DNA of 64,000 nt from Prasinococcaceae sp. CCMP 1430 (lineage: Eukaryota > Prasinodermophyta > Palmophyllophyceae > Prasinococcales > Prasinococcaceae). A model generated the notes under the pieces. It did no database searches, had not been told where the DNA came from, and saw only the letters and a list, made by a program, of their open reading frames with translations. The DNA lies in assembly GCA_013416795.1 (NCBI GenBank), contig RQSC01000907.1, positions 22,678 to 86,677 on the forward strand. Reading direction: 5' to 3'. The translations under genes were made by a program, and so were the position numbers. Of the stretch, positions 39,386 to 50,800 are shown piece by piece. Position 1 is the first letter of the stretch; each line of letters opens with the position of its first letter.

Positions 39386-41956
39386 TTACGCTCGGTCTGC
39401 GGCGGGCGAGTCCACCGCGTCGTAGTCGAGCACGCGCGGCGTGTCCATATAGCTGGAGAACTGCCTCGCGACCATCTCCTGGCCCTTCACCATGCGAGAA
39501 GGCGTGTGCGAGTGGGGCCCTTCGTCCGCTCCTGAGGATTCCTCCCCCGGCGCGGGACCCGCGGAGGCAAGCTGCGTGCCGTGTCTTTCCTCCTCGGTCG
39601 GGCACTCCGTCGCCGCGGTAGTGGCGGTGGCGGAGGTCGTCTCGTCGTGAGAATGCCCGGATCCCACCGTGGCGACGGACGAATCGGACGTGGTGTTGCT
39701 GCTCGCCGTCGGGCTCCCTCTGGTGCGCATTCTCGAAGAAATCTCCGAGTCGAGCTCGCGCACGAGCTCGCGCAGGGCCACGTCGTGGTCGTCCTCGTCG
39801 CCCCCGCCGTCGCCAGGCATTGCATACTGCAGAACGCGGGGGGTGTCCAGAAACGCGGAACACATGCGGCCCAGCTTGGATTCGGCAGCTGCAAGGACAG
39901 CCTCCGAGTCCAGCGCGGCTGCCGAGGATCCGGTCGCGCGCGAAGTGTCGCCCATGGCGGGCGGTGTCCCCGCCCCATGCACCTCGGAGGCACAGTCGCC
40001 ACGTCCCCTCGCTCGTCCCGCCCGCTCACTGGCACTGGCCAGCTGTGTGCTGCCACTCGCAGCAGCGACCGGCGCCCGCGCCCGCCGCACGCTGCGCATC
40101 GAACGCAGCATTGCGGGCGATGGGCGTCGTACGCTCGTCGGAGTCGTCTCCTCCCACTGGCAGGAGAAAGCGCTGCGCTCTCCCGTCGCTTTCCTTTGAT
40201 CTTCAGGGGGAACCACCATCAGCGGCTCCTCTCGCTGTCGGGCCTGCTCGTCAAAACTTTGCGTGCCAATGGCATCGTCATCTTCTAGCGCGTCGATGCA
40301 CGCATCGATGGCGGCACGAGCGCCGGCGAGCTCGCACATCAGCCGCGTTTCAGCCTCGCGCACGGCAGCGGTCGCTTGTGTGAACTCACTCCACCGCGTT
40401 TCGAGTCGCGCGCGCCACCGTAGCAGCCGCCGCACTGGCGCTCGGCGCGCGCGAGAGGTCTCTTCCTCGATCGCGTCGTGCGACGGGTCCGATTGCGCGG
40501 GCGGCGCGCTGCCGTTGACAGTCACAGGTGTTTGAAAAGTCACGGTGGCGCGCTGCACTTTCTTTTCTTCCCATGGCGTCGCATTCGCTGCCGTCGAGGT
40601 CGCCTGCCTGAGCGCGCCCATCGTCACGGGCTTGTGCAAAACACCGCGCGCGCCCCAGCGCATGCTCTCCTCTCGGACACCATCAGCCTCCCGCGTATTC
40701 GAATCCACTCCACTCATGACTAGCACACACGTTCGGCTGAGTGCAGCTTTTCCGCGTGCACTCGACATCAGACGACGCAGCATGGCCGGCCCGCTGCAGC
40801 GCGGCATTCGGTGGTCCGCCAGGATTAAGTCGAACACGAACAGGGGCTCCGGTGTCGCCCAATTGTGATGCTCGTCGTCGTCGTCAGCGTAGAGGGAGAA
40901 GGGGCCTGGAGCACTGCCGCGCTCCGTTTCGACAGTCCCGACGTCACCATCTGGCGTGCGAGCTGGAGCGCGTTTTTGCTCGCTGCTTTTGGAGGCGCCA
41001 CCGTGACGGTCAGCGCCGCCACCATCGTCATTCTGGACGAACGCGGCCATCTCCATGACGACGCCCGCGCCCTCGTCGCCGTCGGCGGCGGACCAAACGG
41101 CATAGCCCATTCTCTCGAGCAGGCGTCGGCAGATGAGCCGCGTGGCGGGATCGTCGTCCACCACCAGGGCACGCCCGAGCGCGCCGCGCGGCGGCTCCAG
41201 CTGGGACAGCGACGCCGCGGTACTGGCACCACGCCCGAGGCTGTCTGCTCCTCCGATGCCGCGCGGCCGCGCGTCTGAGGCCGCCGTCCCACCGAGCCTC
41301 CGACTCGCCGGCGCCGACTCCGGCTTGTGCGCGGGCATCCCCCCGTGCAGTCCGCCGATGAGCGCAAGGCTCTCGTCGGCGGAGCGCCACGCCATGCCTG
41401 CCGAGGATAGCAGAGGGACCGGGGTGCGCGCCGGGCTCGTCGGGGCGGCGCCGCCGTGGCTCGGGCCCTCGCCCGCGCCGTCGCGGTCCTCGCCCGCGGC
41501 CGCCGAGGCAGATGGAGTGGCGTGCTGCGCCTTGGACTGTCTCGCGCCGTGGACCTGTTGTGGCTGCTGCGGCCGCCCTCGCGCTTGGGAAGTCCTCGGG
41601 CGCGCGGGTGTCGGCGGTTGATGCCTCCGCGCACTGCGATCGACGTGCCGCGCGGTGGTGTACGCGTTGTACGCAACGCGCTCCCCGCTGGGCGACGTGA
41701 GCGCCTCGGCGGCGGCCGCCGCCGCGTGCGACACGGCGTCCGCCGCGAGCCGCGCGGCGGCNNNNNNCCGCGCGCCGCGCCGCGCGCGTCCGCTGGCCCT
41801 CGAGTGGTGCGTCGCAGGGAGGGTGACGCCGTGGGCGGCGGGGGGGGTGCGGGCAACGCGCCCCCGCACCGCCGCCGCCCCGCACTCTTTCGCGCTGCCT
41901 CCTTTGGCGCCGCCGGCGAACTCCTCTCTTTCCGAATGAGAGAGAAATGACCACAT
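39386..41956 (-). CDS. Response-regulator (REC-domain) protein with DTPRVL repeats
   Basis: One frame, about 856 codons from MWSFLSHSER to the stop, crossing a six-N gap at 41762-41767, so the N-terminal 65 residues are uncertain. The CheY-like receiver has the acidic pair in ALVVDDDPATRLICRRLLE, the phospho-acceptor Asp in FDLILADHRMPRCSGPAML, the switch Ser in VLVMSGVD and the Lys in GVLHKPV. An insertion of about 60 residues rich in Asp and Glu splits the domain after its second helix. A long, probably disordered C-terminus contains two copies of DTPRVL-x-Y (FLDTPRVLQY and YMDTPRVLDY). No histidine kinase or DNA-binding output domain was seen. Such regulators receive phosphate from hybrid kinases; the output here is unknown. 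Confidence 0.75.
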   Translation of the reverse strand: MWSFLSHSEREEFAGGAKGGSAKECGAAAVRGRVARTPPAAHGVTLPATHHSRASGRARRGARXXAAARLAADAVSHAAAAAAEALTSPSGERVAYNAYTTARHVDRSARRHQPPTPARPRTSQARGRPQQPQQVHGARQSKAQHATPSASAAAGEDRDGAGEGPSHGGAAPTSPARTPVPLLSSAGMAWRSADESLALIGGLHGGMPAHKPESAPASRRLGGTAASDARPRGIGGADSLGRGASTAASLSQLEPPRGALGRALVVDDDPATRLICRRLLERMGYAVWSAADGDEGAGVVMEMAAFVQNDDGGGADRHGGASKSSEQKRAPARTPDGDVGTVETERGSAPGPFSLYADDDDEHHNWATPEPLFVFDLILADHRMPRCSGPAMLRRLMSSARGKAALSRTCVLVMSGVDSNTREADGVREESMRWGARGVLHKPVTMGALRQATSTAANATPWEEKKVQRATVTFQTPVTVNGSAPPAQSDPSHDAIEEETSRARRAPVRRLLRWRARLETRWSEFTQATAAVREAETRLMCELAGARAAIDACIDALEDDDAIGTQSFDEQARQREEPLMVVPPEDQRKATGERSAFSCQWEETTPTSVRRPSPAMLRSMRSVRRARAPVAAASGSTQLASASERAGRARGRGDCASEVHGAGTPPAMGDTSRATGSSAAALDSEAVLAAAESKLGRMCSAFLDTPRVLQYAMPGDGGGDEDDHDVALRELVRELDSEISSRMRTRGSPTASSNTTSDSSVATVGSGHSHDETTSATATTAATECPTEEERHGTQLASAGPAPGEESSGADEGPHSHTPSRMVKGQEMVARQFSSYMDTPRVLDYDAVDSPAADRA
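41762..41767. other. Six-N gap inside the response-regulator gene
   Basis: NNNNNN at 41762-41767. The true gap length is unknown, so the apparent continuity of the minus frame across it may be accidental. Confidence 0.9.
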
Positions 41957-41967
41957 CCGAGCACCCA

Positions 41968-42876
41968 ATTGATTTTGATTGGCTGAAACCTGAAACCTGA
42001 AGAAGCATCAAAATGCATTGCGCCGCGGATGCGGATGGAATGAGAATGAATGAGGGAGGCGCCCTCTCAATTTGATACGAAAAACAGATTTGTGGTCGTG
42101 CACATTTTTCCAGGATTGCTCTCCCGTGGGTAATGTCGCGTCGCATTCGCTTTAGATTTCGTTTTCGGACGGGGCTGACCCCCCCCCCCTTCCACCCAAT
42201 GGGACCCATCAGAATGAGAATGTTTTGCGAGACGAGGTCGGGCCGCCCTCATCGCGTGATACCAGGCGGCGCCGCGCCGTCGGCCTCGCTATCGCGCGAA
42301 ATCGCTCGCGATCGCGCTCGCCGCCGTCGGGGCGCGAGACGCGCAGCGCAGTGCAGCGCAGCGCAGCGCAGCGCAGGCGTTAGCTAGCAGTGCAGCGCAG
42401 CGCGGGCGCGGTCGCGGGCGCGGGCGCGCCACACCTTGGGCGGGGCCGGGGTGTTGTGTGCGCGGAGGGGACCCACGAGGGCGCCAGGTTGCCGGCGAGG
42501 GGGCGGCGCGCGGGGGAAGCGCGGGGCGGGGCAGGGGGGGGTGTCAGAGCGCGCTCGCGGCGCGACATCGGCGGACGCGCGGCGCCGGGGGACGCTCCCG
42601 TTCTCGCCGTGCCGGCGCGCGGGCCCTCGAGAGGGAGGGGGAAGAGGCAACGGGCGGGGCCAGAAAGGGGAAGTGGGAGGGTGCGCGTGACGGAGTGGCT
42701 CGCCGTCGCCGAGGTGGCGAGAGAGGCCCGCCGAATCAGGCCCTGATCCCCGCCGGGAGCGCCCGTCTCCGCGCGCGCCGCGCCGCCGAGCGCGAGAGCG
42801 AGCGAGCACGAGCGCGCGGCCAGGCCCAGGCGCGTGCAGCGCACCTCTCGCGCTCAACCCGCGCCACTCTATCGCC
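41968..42876. other. Divergent upstream region with GCAGC repeats
   Basis: Between the response-regulator gene (-) and the TPR gene (+). It holds an AT-richer part (about 41975-42150) followed by GC-rich sequence with short tandem GCAGC/GCGCA units at about 42345-42405. No supported gene; long frames on both strands are Arg/Gly/Pro-rich only. Confidence 0.45.
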
Positions 42877-45800
42877 ATGACCCGCACCAAGGAGGTAGCG
42901 CGCAAGTCCCATGGTAGGCCTTGGGCGCCCTGGGCGTCCCTCCCTACGATCCAGCAAACGTTGGACGCGCTGGCCGATGCCATCGCGAGCGCGCCGGGGG
43001 AGCACCAGAGCGGCGCCGACGGGGGCGCCGCCGCAGCCCAAGGCGATGGCGACGGAGGCAGCGGAGATGGCGACAGCGGCGCGGATGGGGATGCTCACGG
43101 ACGCGATGGCAGCAGCGATGACCGTGACAACTGCGACAATAGCGGCGATGGCAATGACAGCGACCGCAGCGGCCGCACCGGCGGCATCCACGCCAGCGGC
43201 AGGAGCGGCAGCCGCGACGGCAGCGACAGGAGCGGCGAGAGCGACAGCACGAGCAGCAGCAGCGACGACAGTGGCGGCGAAGACGGCGGTCGCGCCAGCC
43301 AAAGCAAGAGCAGCGACGACGACGGCGGCGCCGAAGGCGGTCGCAGCGGGGGCGAAACCAGCGGGGACGACGGCCAGTTCTATGCGCAGCCAGCGGCAGG
43401 CGACGCCGCGGCCGGCGCCGGTGCCGCACCTGCCGGTGCCGCAACCGGCGCGGGCGCCAGCCCGAGCTCAGGCGCGAGCCCGGGCCCGCGCGAGGTGTGG
43501 GAGTCGCTGCAGGTGGACTGGAGTGCCGGGAACGAGCGCGACGGGGACATCTACCTGGTCGGCGGCAGCGGCACGCGGCGCCTGGCCATGCGCCGGACGG
43601 CGTGGACCGACGGCCATGGCGACAACAGGTACGTGTACACCACAGAGGGCATACTGGAGCGCGACTTCTTCATGACACAGCGGGCTGCGGACGCGGTCGA
43701 CCTACTCGTGCGCTGTCTCGGCATGGGAGTGCAGGAGCACCTCGAGGCGCACCAGCGCAATCAGCAGCTGCTCTGGACGCTTGAGCGCGTCGCGGCGTCT
43801 GCAGCGGGAGGCGAGGGCTGGCAGGGGCCCGCGTCGAAGGACATGAAGGTGCGAGCAGCAGGGAGAGAGCTGGCGCGAGCGCGGCGCCGCGCCGAACGAG
43901 GCGGCACTCACGGCGACGCGCCTGCGCAGAGGTGGAGGAGGCGCATGCGCGCCAGGAACTCCATGCGGGACGCCTGCGCGCATGTACGCCGCCGCGCAGA
44001 TTCTGACAAGCGCGGGCGGCACACTCCTTTCTGCGTCTGCATGCATGCAACTGACTCACGCTCCGCTGTACCGCCCGCCCCCATCTTCGCGTCTGGTATC
44101 AGGAATGGGGCCCATTCTTGATGTGGCAACTCGTCGGCCACCGCCTGGAGATGCCGCGTGGCCTGCACGGCAAGCTCACGCGCGGCACCATCGTCCGCCC
44201 GTCGCAGAAGACCTTCCGCAAGACTTCTGGCCTTCAATCGGGCGCTGTATACATCGCGTGGGACGGCGATGGCACGAGCGCGGGCGAGAGTGCAGACGCC
44301 GGCGGGGCCGTTGGTGGGGGCGTGACCGACAGCGTGGACGACTGCAATTCAGTCCATCTTTGCAGCGGTAGGCCCCTTTCCCAGCCAGACTGCTGGCGCT
44401 GGCTGGAACCCTTTCCTGGACGCGCTCCGGAAATTTGTGCGCTCAACCAGATGCAGGCCGATGCCTATCGTGAGCTCTTCTCTGAGCTGAAGTACCGCGT
44501 TTTGCGGGCCGGGAAAATGAAAGGGCCGCGCAAAGTCAAGTCAGCTGGGGCGGGCGGCGCGGACGGCGTTAGCGGGCGCGACGGGGAGGACGCTGCAGCG
44601 GCGATGATCAGGGCGGAGGAGAAGGACCGAGCGGGCAATGGCGCGCCGGGCAAGTCCAGGAAGGTGAGGGACATTGTCGCCATCATGGCGACATTGCACG
44701 CGAAGAACTCCATGCCTACGCCTGTCGCGCGTAAACGCGGGCACGATGATGGGGCTGAGGCGGGGGTTACGAATGAGGGCGCTGCAAAAATCCCAGAGGG
44801 CACGAGGCGCGTGGCCCCTCTTCCCGCCCGACCGCCACGCGGTACGGTGCGGTGTGCCGCAAGAGGGCACAAGTTCAGCGAGGGCGAGGTGGAAAACATG
44901 CTGATCTACATTTTCAAGGCAGTGCCGCTCTCTTGCTACGAGGCAAACCCGGCGTGTATGTACAGCGAAGCGTTCTGGCGCGGCGCGATCGAGGCAAACT
45001 TCATCGCTGAAGGGCGCACAGCCACGTCTGTCGCACAATTCGCAAGGCGCGTCCTAAAGGGGTACGTAGAGAAACACTACGACGACAGCGAAGGAAAGAA
45101 GCCTGAGGTGAGATGCTGCGACACCTTCCCGCGCGACGCAGGCGTGCGCCCACGAACCATTCCAGCGCGTCGCGCGCGCTACGCGTCCAAACGTTTCCGA
45201 TGCGATCTGACTTCCTTCTGCCCCCACGCAGACGGCGCTGAGGACGCGCAAACGCAAGACAAGCGCGGGGCCAGCACCGACCCAGGCACCTCATTCGAAG
45301 CCCGGGAAGCGCACGCGACGAGCGAAGAGCACGCAGCCCTCGCGCTTTGAGCGGAATGTGTCAGGGCAAGAGGTTCTCGCTCCTGCGGAGGCAGTTGACA
45401 GCCACGCGCAGGCGCAGCTCGAGGCCCTCCAACAGGAGCTGCGCGAAGCCACACTCGCCAAGAGCGAGGCTGAGCGCCGGCTACGAGCAGAGCGCGCGCA
45501 GAGCGACCGGCGGGCGATACGTGACGCCCGCACACTCGCATCCCTTGACGCGGAGCAGAGGAGAACCAAGGCGGAGCTAGCCAAGGTGCGCGCCGCGCTG
45601 CTCCTCCATGCGCCCCACTGCCCGGAGGCTCTCAGCGACGGCACGTGTGCACGCACAATGCGTTGGCCCTACGTGCCCGGTGCGCGAGCTGCACGCGCGC
45701 GGGGCGAGGAGCCCGCGAGTGGCCAGGGGGATGAGCAGCTCAGACAGGGGCCGCTCGCGAGCCTCGAGGAGGTGCTGCGCCTGCTGCGGGCCGAGGCTGA

Positions 45801-46506
45801 GCCGTCGAACGAGGCCATCGCCAACACGCTAGACTACATCGGCGAGGTGCAGGAGAGACAGGGGGCGCTCGATCCTGCGCTTGCGAGCTACGAGGAGGTG
45901 CTGCGCCTGAGGCGGGCAGCGGTTAAGAAGCCCTCGGACGGGGCCATCGCCGCCGCGCTAGAAAACATCGGGTTCGTTCAGGGAAAGCTTGGGGCACTTG
46001 AGACAGCGCGTAAGAAGCACCAGGAGGCGCTGGATATTCGCCGCAAGGCGCTGGGCGACGACCACCCAAGGGTTGCCTTGTCCCTCCTCAACATTAGCGA
46101 TGCCTGCAATAAGATGGGCAGGCACGATGAGGCCCTCGCCGCGGCGGAGGAGTCCATGCGCATCTCCCGGGCCGCTCTTCCTTTCCTCGCGTCTGCGGCC
46201 GACGTTCGGGACGTGCGTCACAACCTGGGCATCGCCATCAACAACGCCGGCGAAGCGCTCCACGGCCTGGGTCGCTTCGACGAGGCCATTGCCAAGTGCG
46301 AGGAAGCGCTGGACGTGTACGCAGTTGTTGGTCTGCGCGACGACCACGAGCACCCAACTCAGGCGCGCGATCTGCTCGGACGGGCGAAGAGGGGGGAAGG
46401 GCCCGAGTGTTTCGAGGGAGGTGACTCTGGGCAAGACGAGGAGCAAGCCACGGACGGCGCGACCCCCTGTGCTGTCGAGCCTGTTGAGCAAGTGCTCGCG
46501 CAATAA
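42877..46506 (+). CDS. TPR protein with a histone H3-tail-like N-terminus
   Basis: Exons 42877..43848, 44103..45107 and 45232..46506, all phase 0, donors GTGCGA and GTGAGA; 1,083 residues. The N-terminus MTRTKEVARKSHG aligns with the histone H3 tail ARTKQTARKSTG at 8 of 12 positions, keeping K4, R8, K9 and S10. A Gly/Asp/Ser-rich disordered region (residues about 40-200) leads to an unrecognised globular region (EVWESLQVDWSAGNERDGDI onwards). Exon 2 has a basic segment and a helical part (FSEGEVENMLIYIFKAVPLS). Exon 3 has a basic patch (TRKRKTSAGPAP), a coiled coil (QAQLEALQQELREATLAKSE) and kinesin-light-chain-like TPRs such as LASYEEVLRLRRAAVKK and ARKKHQEALDIRRKALGDDH. A nuclear or chromatin role is an inference from the N-terminus alone. 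Confidence 0.72.
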
Positions 46507-46534
46507 GTAACTTGTCGTTGCGGTTCTCAGGTCG

Positions 46535-47810
46535 ATGACTTGCACGAGAGAGCGCTACGCGCGGAGCACGCATGCCGACGATGAACTGTGCAGGCCGTCG
46601 GAAAGGATCCCAAGGACCTTGCGCGTCGGCCAGCAGGTGAGGTCGATTGGCTTGTCCCGCTTGGTGAAGAGGTGCTGCAAAGGGTGCGATTACAGTGCAA
46701 GGAGACGCAAGCGCAAGGTTGCGTAGCGCGCGTGTGTAAGCCACCCCCTCGCTTGGCAGTTCTTCACCCCTCGTATTGTAATCGCACCCTTTGCAGCACT
46801 TCACCCGCCCCGACACAGCTGGCGCAGCCCTGTACGAGGCCCTGCAATCCATGCATCAAGAACGAGCTCCTCACCCTCTCGTCGCACCGGCTACCACGTG
46901 CACACCAACGGCCCCAGCTCCACCAACTCGTTCGAGTACTCGTTCGGTACTGACGAAAATGGCCAGCCCACTGACCTGCGCTCGGACCTAGTCATCACCG
47001 ACACCGACACAGGCTACAGACACTGCCTCGACGTCACCTTCACGGATCCGTCAGCCAAGGTCAACATGGCAGGCGCGAACCCGTCCACGGCGGCAGGCCT
47101 GGAGCACCTCTACAAGGTCCACGTCCAGCGCTACGCGAAGATCTGCGAGCACCACCGCATCCAGTTCCACACGCTAGCGTTCGACACCCTGGGCCGTGCA
47201 CACAGGTCCACCAGGGGGGACATCCGCCACCTCTTCACCAACCGGGTCACGCAGGCGGACCCAAGCCGCTGGCCGACGGGCAAGGTCTTTCGGGTCCTTG
47301 CCGACGGCCTGCACAGTTCATCGTCGGCATGCGTTCTCCGCGCGTGCGGCGTGCACACACACGACCGCCCCAGGCGCCGCTCTCGCGGCAGCGCTGCGGG
47401 CGGATAGCTAGCTTTCACTCATGCCCTTACTTCTTAGACACACGCGCGCTACGCAACCTCGCGCTTGCGTCTTCTCGTACTGTAATCGCACCCTTTGCAG
47501 CAGATCCGCGGGACCTTGTCGCCATCGCAGACCGTCTCGACATTGTCGATGATGGAGAGGATCATGGCTTCGGGGTCCAGCTTGCGGATCTCGGTGACGT
47601 ACTGCATCAGTGGCTCGCGAGAGACCAGGCAGTGCAGGAGGGACCCGAAGGCGCATCCTTGGGTGGCGCCGCGAGACGAGATGACCCGTTCGTTGCTGGC
47701 GCTGCCAGCGACGAAGAACGACGTCGGGCCGCCGTACAGGAGGCGCACGTAAGGCAAGAGCTCCGGCATGTCACGCTTGACCGCAGGCAAAGGGCGTGCA
47801 AAGCGATTGC
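46535..47810. mobile_element. Scrambled non-LTR (LINE) retrotransposon fragments
   Basis: Three pieces in mixed orientation. On the plus strand at about 46896-47407 is the post-RT C-terminal region (RSDLVITDTDTGYRHCLDVT, LAFDTLGRAHRST, HLFTNRVTQADPSRWPTG). On the minus strand at about 47505-47790 is a reverse-transcriptase palm fragment (PYVRLLYGGPTSFFV, ERVISSRGATQGCAFGSLL, then a decayed YxDD box as IIDN). At 46535-46672 is a minus-strand copy of the 47235-47350 segment, clearly similar but diverged. A 20-mer, CTGCAAAGGGTGCGATTACA, recurs at 46675-46694 (+), 46777-46796 (-) and 47481-47500 (-) at the fragment borders. No piece encodes a complete ORF2, so the copy is dead. Confidence 0.85.
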
Positions 47811-47897
47811 CATGGCTGTTCGGCCTTGTGGCTGTGGCAGCTCGCTCGATGCCACTTTGGACCTACGTACGCACACGCACAACGCAATGATCACTTA

Positions 47898-50800
47898 CTA
47901 CATGGCCATTGCGCCATCTTCCACTTCGCAGAGCCAGCTCGAGCCGAGCTCCTGGGCGAGCACATCGCGGGACTTAGCGTTCCCGCTGCTCGCCGCATGC
48001 AGCGCCCTGAGCAGCAGGGGCTTGAGCGCCGGATCCGAGAAGAAGGGAAACGGGACGTTGCATAGCTTGGTGAGGATGGTGGGCGCCCGTCCCCACGTGA
48101 GCACCGCCTGGTTCTTAGGCGAGCCGCGTGCGAAGAAGGAAATGAGCACAATGACCTCCTCGAGGAGCTCCGCGACAATGCCGCCCTGCCGCATGCCGGG
48201 CGCCGCGGGACGCGACGTCCACGCGGCCGTACAGAAGCTCAGTAGGAAGCTCACCAGGTGGAAGAGCTCCATGCGCATGTCAGTCGAGCCTAGCAGCTGC
48301 TGCACCATGCAGTGGTCCCTCCGAGCGGCAGAGTTCAAGATGCGCATCACGGTTGTGGCAACTGGTACAAAATTCGGAGGTAGCTTGTCCGCGTCAGCCG
48401 CAGCTGCGCCGAGCCCGGGAGCGGCGTGCAGAAGCGTTGCAGTGAGCAGGCTAGGCAGCCCACCGAGGTGCGTGTCGCCCAGCGCGCGCAGCACCGGTGC
48501 GGTGGAGCTCGTGTCGAGATGCGCATTTTCTTTGGATGCGCGGCACGGGGCCGAGCCGCACAGCGTCCCCAGCAGTCGCAAGCCCCACTCGATCGCCGAG
48601 GGAACCGGAGAGCCCTCCTCCTGCGGTCGTTCCCACACGGCGAAAAGTTCACGCAGGCGATGGACGATGCCAAAGGACACCACGTAGTTCACCAGTGAGT
48701 TATGAACGGCGCGCGCGGGGTCCTGGCCCTCCTCGTCGGAGGACCTGCTCGACGCCTCTGCTGCGCGCGGCGCGCGAGCGAGAACGCTGTCCGATAGAGC
48801 GAGGAGGGCCTCGAGGAGTGTAGGATCTGCGTTGTTGTTGACCTTCTGCGTCGTTGGACACTCGGGCCCAGACGTTGAGCTCGACGACCTCGCGGTTGAC
48901 GATGAGCGCGCGCGAATAGCCACCGGGTCGCTTCTCCTCGGCCTACACTCGACGTATGCGGCGCCACCCTCGCACGTCGCGTCCAGTTCTGACGCCAACA
49001 AAGGTGCGATCGGAAGAAAGATGTGCTTCGCGCGGACATACGCAGCATTCTCTGGTATGCCTAAGCAGAGCACCGCTGCCTCAGCTGTGATCGCTGCTGC
49101 TCCAGCAGACCCGTCGGAGTCATCCAGGTCGCGAGCGCGCGCCCCACTCGCGGGCGCAACGGCAGCGAGAGCTGTGAATGCGGCCTCGAGGGCTCCGCAT
49201 CGCCGGACAAGGTGAAGCTCATTCTCTGCGGCAGTCCTTAGCGCCGCGATGCGTCCGGGAGGCAATTTGGATTCGCTCGACGAGCCTACCCTCTGGAACG
49301 ACAGCGCTGCTGGCAGGCATCGTACGAGCTCCCTCGCGGCAGCCGTCACGGCGAAATAGTTTGCCTGCGTGGCGTTGGAGCATGTCGCCGCCGCGCGCTG
49401 CAACTCCGCCGCCGCCTTCTGGAGGCGCACCTTTGCGCCGCCGGCCGCCGCTGCGGCTGCATCTGCTGCGGGTGGTTCTACCCACGCGCATGGGATTTTC
49501 ACCATGCGTTGCCTGATGCGCTTCGCCTTCTTTTTGCGCTCCTCCCTGAGACGTTTCGCAGCAGCGTCGGTGTCCTCCTCCGCCGGCTGTGCCTCGAGCG
49601 AGCACGGCGCATCGTCGAAGGGCCCCACCGCGCCACCTGTCGGCGTCGTGGGCGCCTGGCCCGACTCGGGGGTGCATGCCTCGGCGTGCTGGTGGATGAG
49701 TTCGAGGTTCTTGCGCCGCCTCCGTGTGGCCTCGGCACGCCGCGCCGCGAGCATTCGGTCGATGCGCGCCATCTCGTCCGCCGGACGGGCGGCCTGCGCA
49801 GCAGCTACTCGCCGCTCCTTAATCACTCTCACCTCCGCCGCCAGTGCAAGCATTGCACGATGCTCGTCCGCGGCCTTGGCCGCAGCCTCCTCCTTCTTTG
49901 CTTTCTTGGCTGCAAGCTTCGCCTTGCGCCCCTCTTCGAGCGCCTGCCTCTTTATCGCAGCAGCCTCAATCCTTTGGCGTGCCTCCTCCTCCCTGGATCG
50001 CCTAGCTTCCTCGCGTCTGGCTTCCGCCTTTTCCAGTTTCTGCTGGAGTGACAAACGCTTGCTGTCCACCTCCAAGGACCGCATGGAAACCACCTCGCTC
50101 ACCTTCTTGGAAACCTCCCCGGCCTTCCTAGCAAGCTCCGCCAGATGCTGCTCGTGGCGCCTCTTGGCTGACGACTCCCGATGGTCAAGCTGTGCCTTGA
50201 GCCTGGATCGACGCACCTCCTGCCATTTCTCCGCCTGCCTGTGCCTGTCCGCCAATTTCGCCAGCCGAGCGCGGCGCTCGAGGTCGAGACGCTCGCGTGC
50301 CTCGCTCGCGCGTGCCTGCTTCGCAGCCGCCGCAGCTGCAGCTTCTGTCGGTGACTTCTTCTTTCGCTCGGGGCTCATCAGCTTGTCGTGGAGCGATTTG
50401 ACACGCGACAAGCCCGAGGGCGTGGTCACGGCACTATCGAAGGCCACTCTGGGCGTGACGACCTCGCTCGGCTGTCTCACCCGCTTCTTCAAGGCATCGC
50501 CTGGGCGCTCGATGGGTGCCGGGGTGAGCCGTCTCTCAGGCGATGCGCCCCCACTGCTCTTCGCGCTGCCGTTGCCTGAGCTGCTGCCAGGTGAAGAGCC
50601 ACTGGAGCCCCCGCGCACAATCTTGCCCTGCTCCTTGGGAAATATGGTCCCCCAGTTTTTCTTCACCTTCCACGCCGCCGCGCCCAAGTCGGACGCGCTC
50701 TTTCCACATCCGTGCGTGTCGTCTGGGCCGACTGCGCCCGGCGTGTTCGATGAGTTCGTGCGATTCTTGAGCGCTTCGTCCCCGCCGGGCACGCACGCCT

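Noticed and set aside
48000-50800. Long plus-strand frames opposite SCAPER
   Set aside because: Antisense shadows produced by GC-rich codon usage; Ser/Arg/Ala-rich without motifs.
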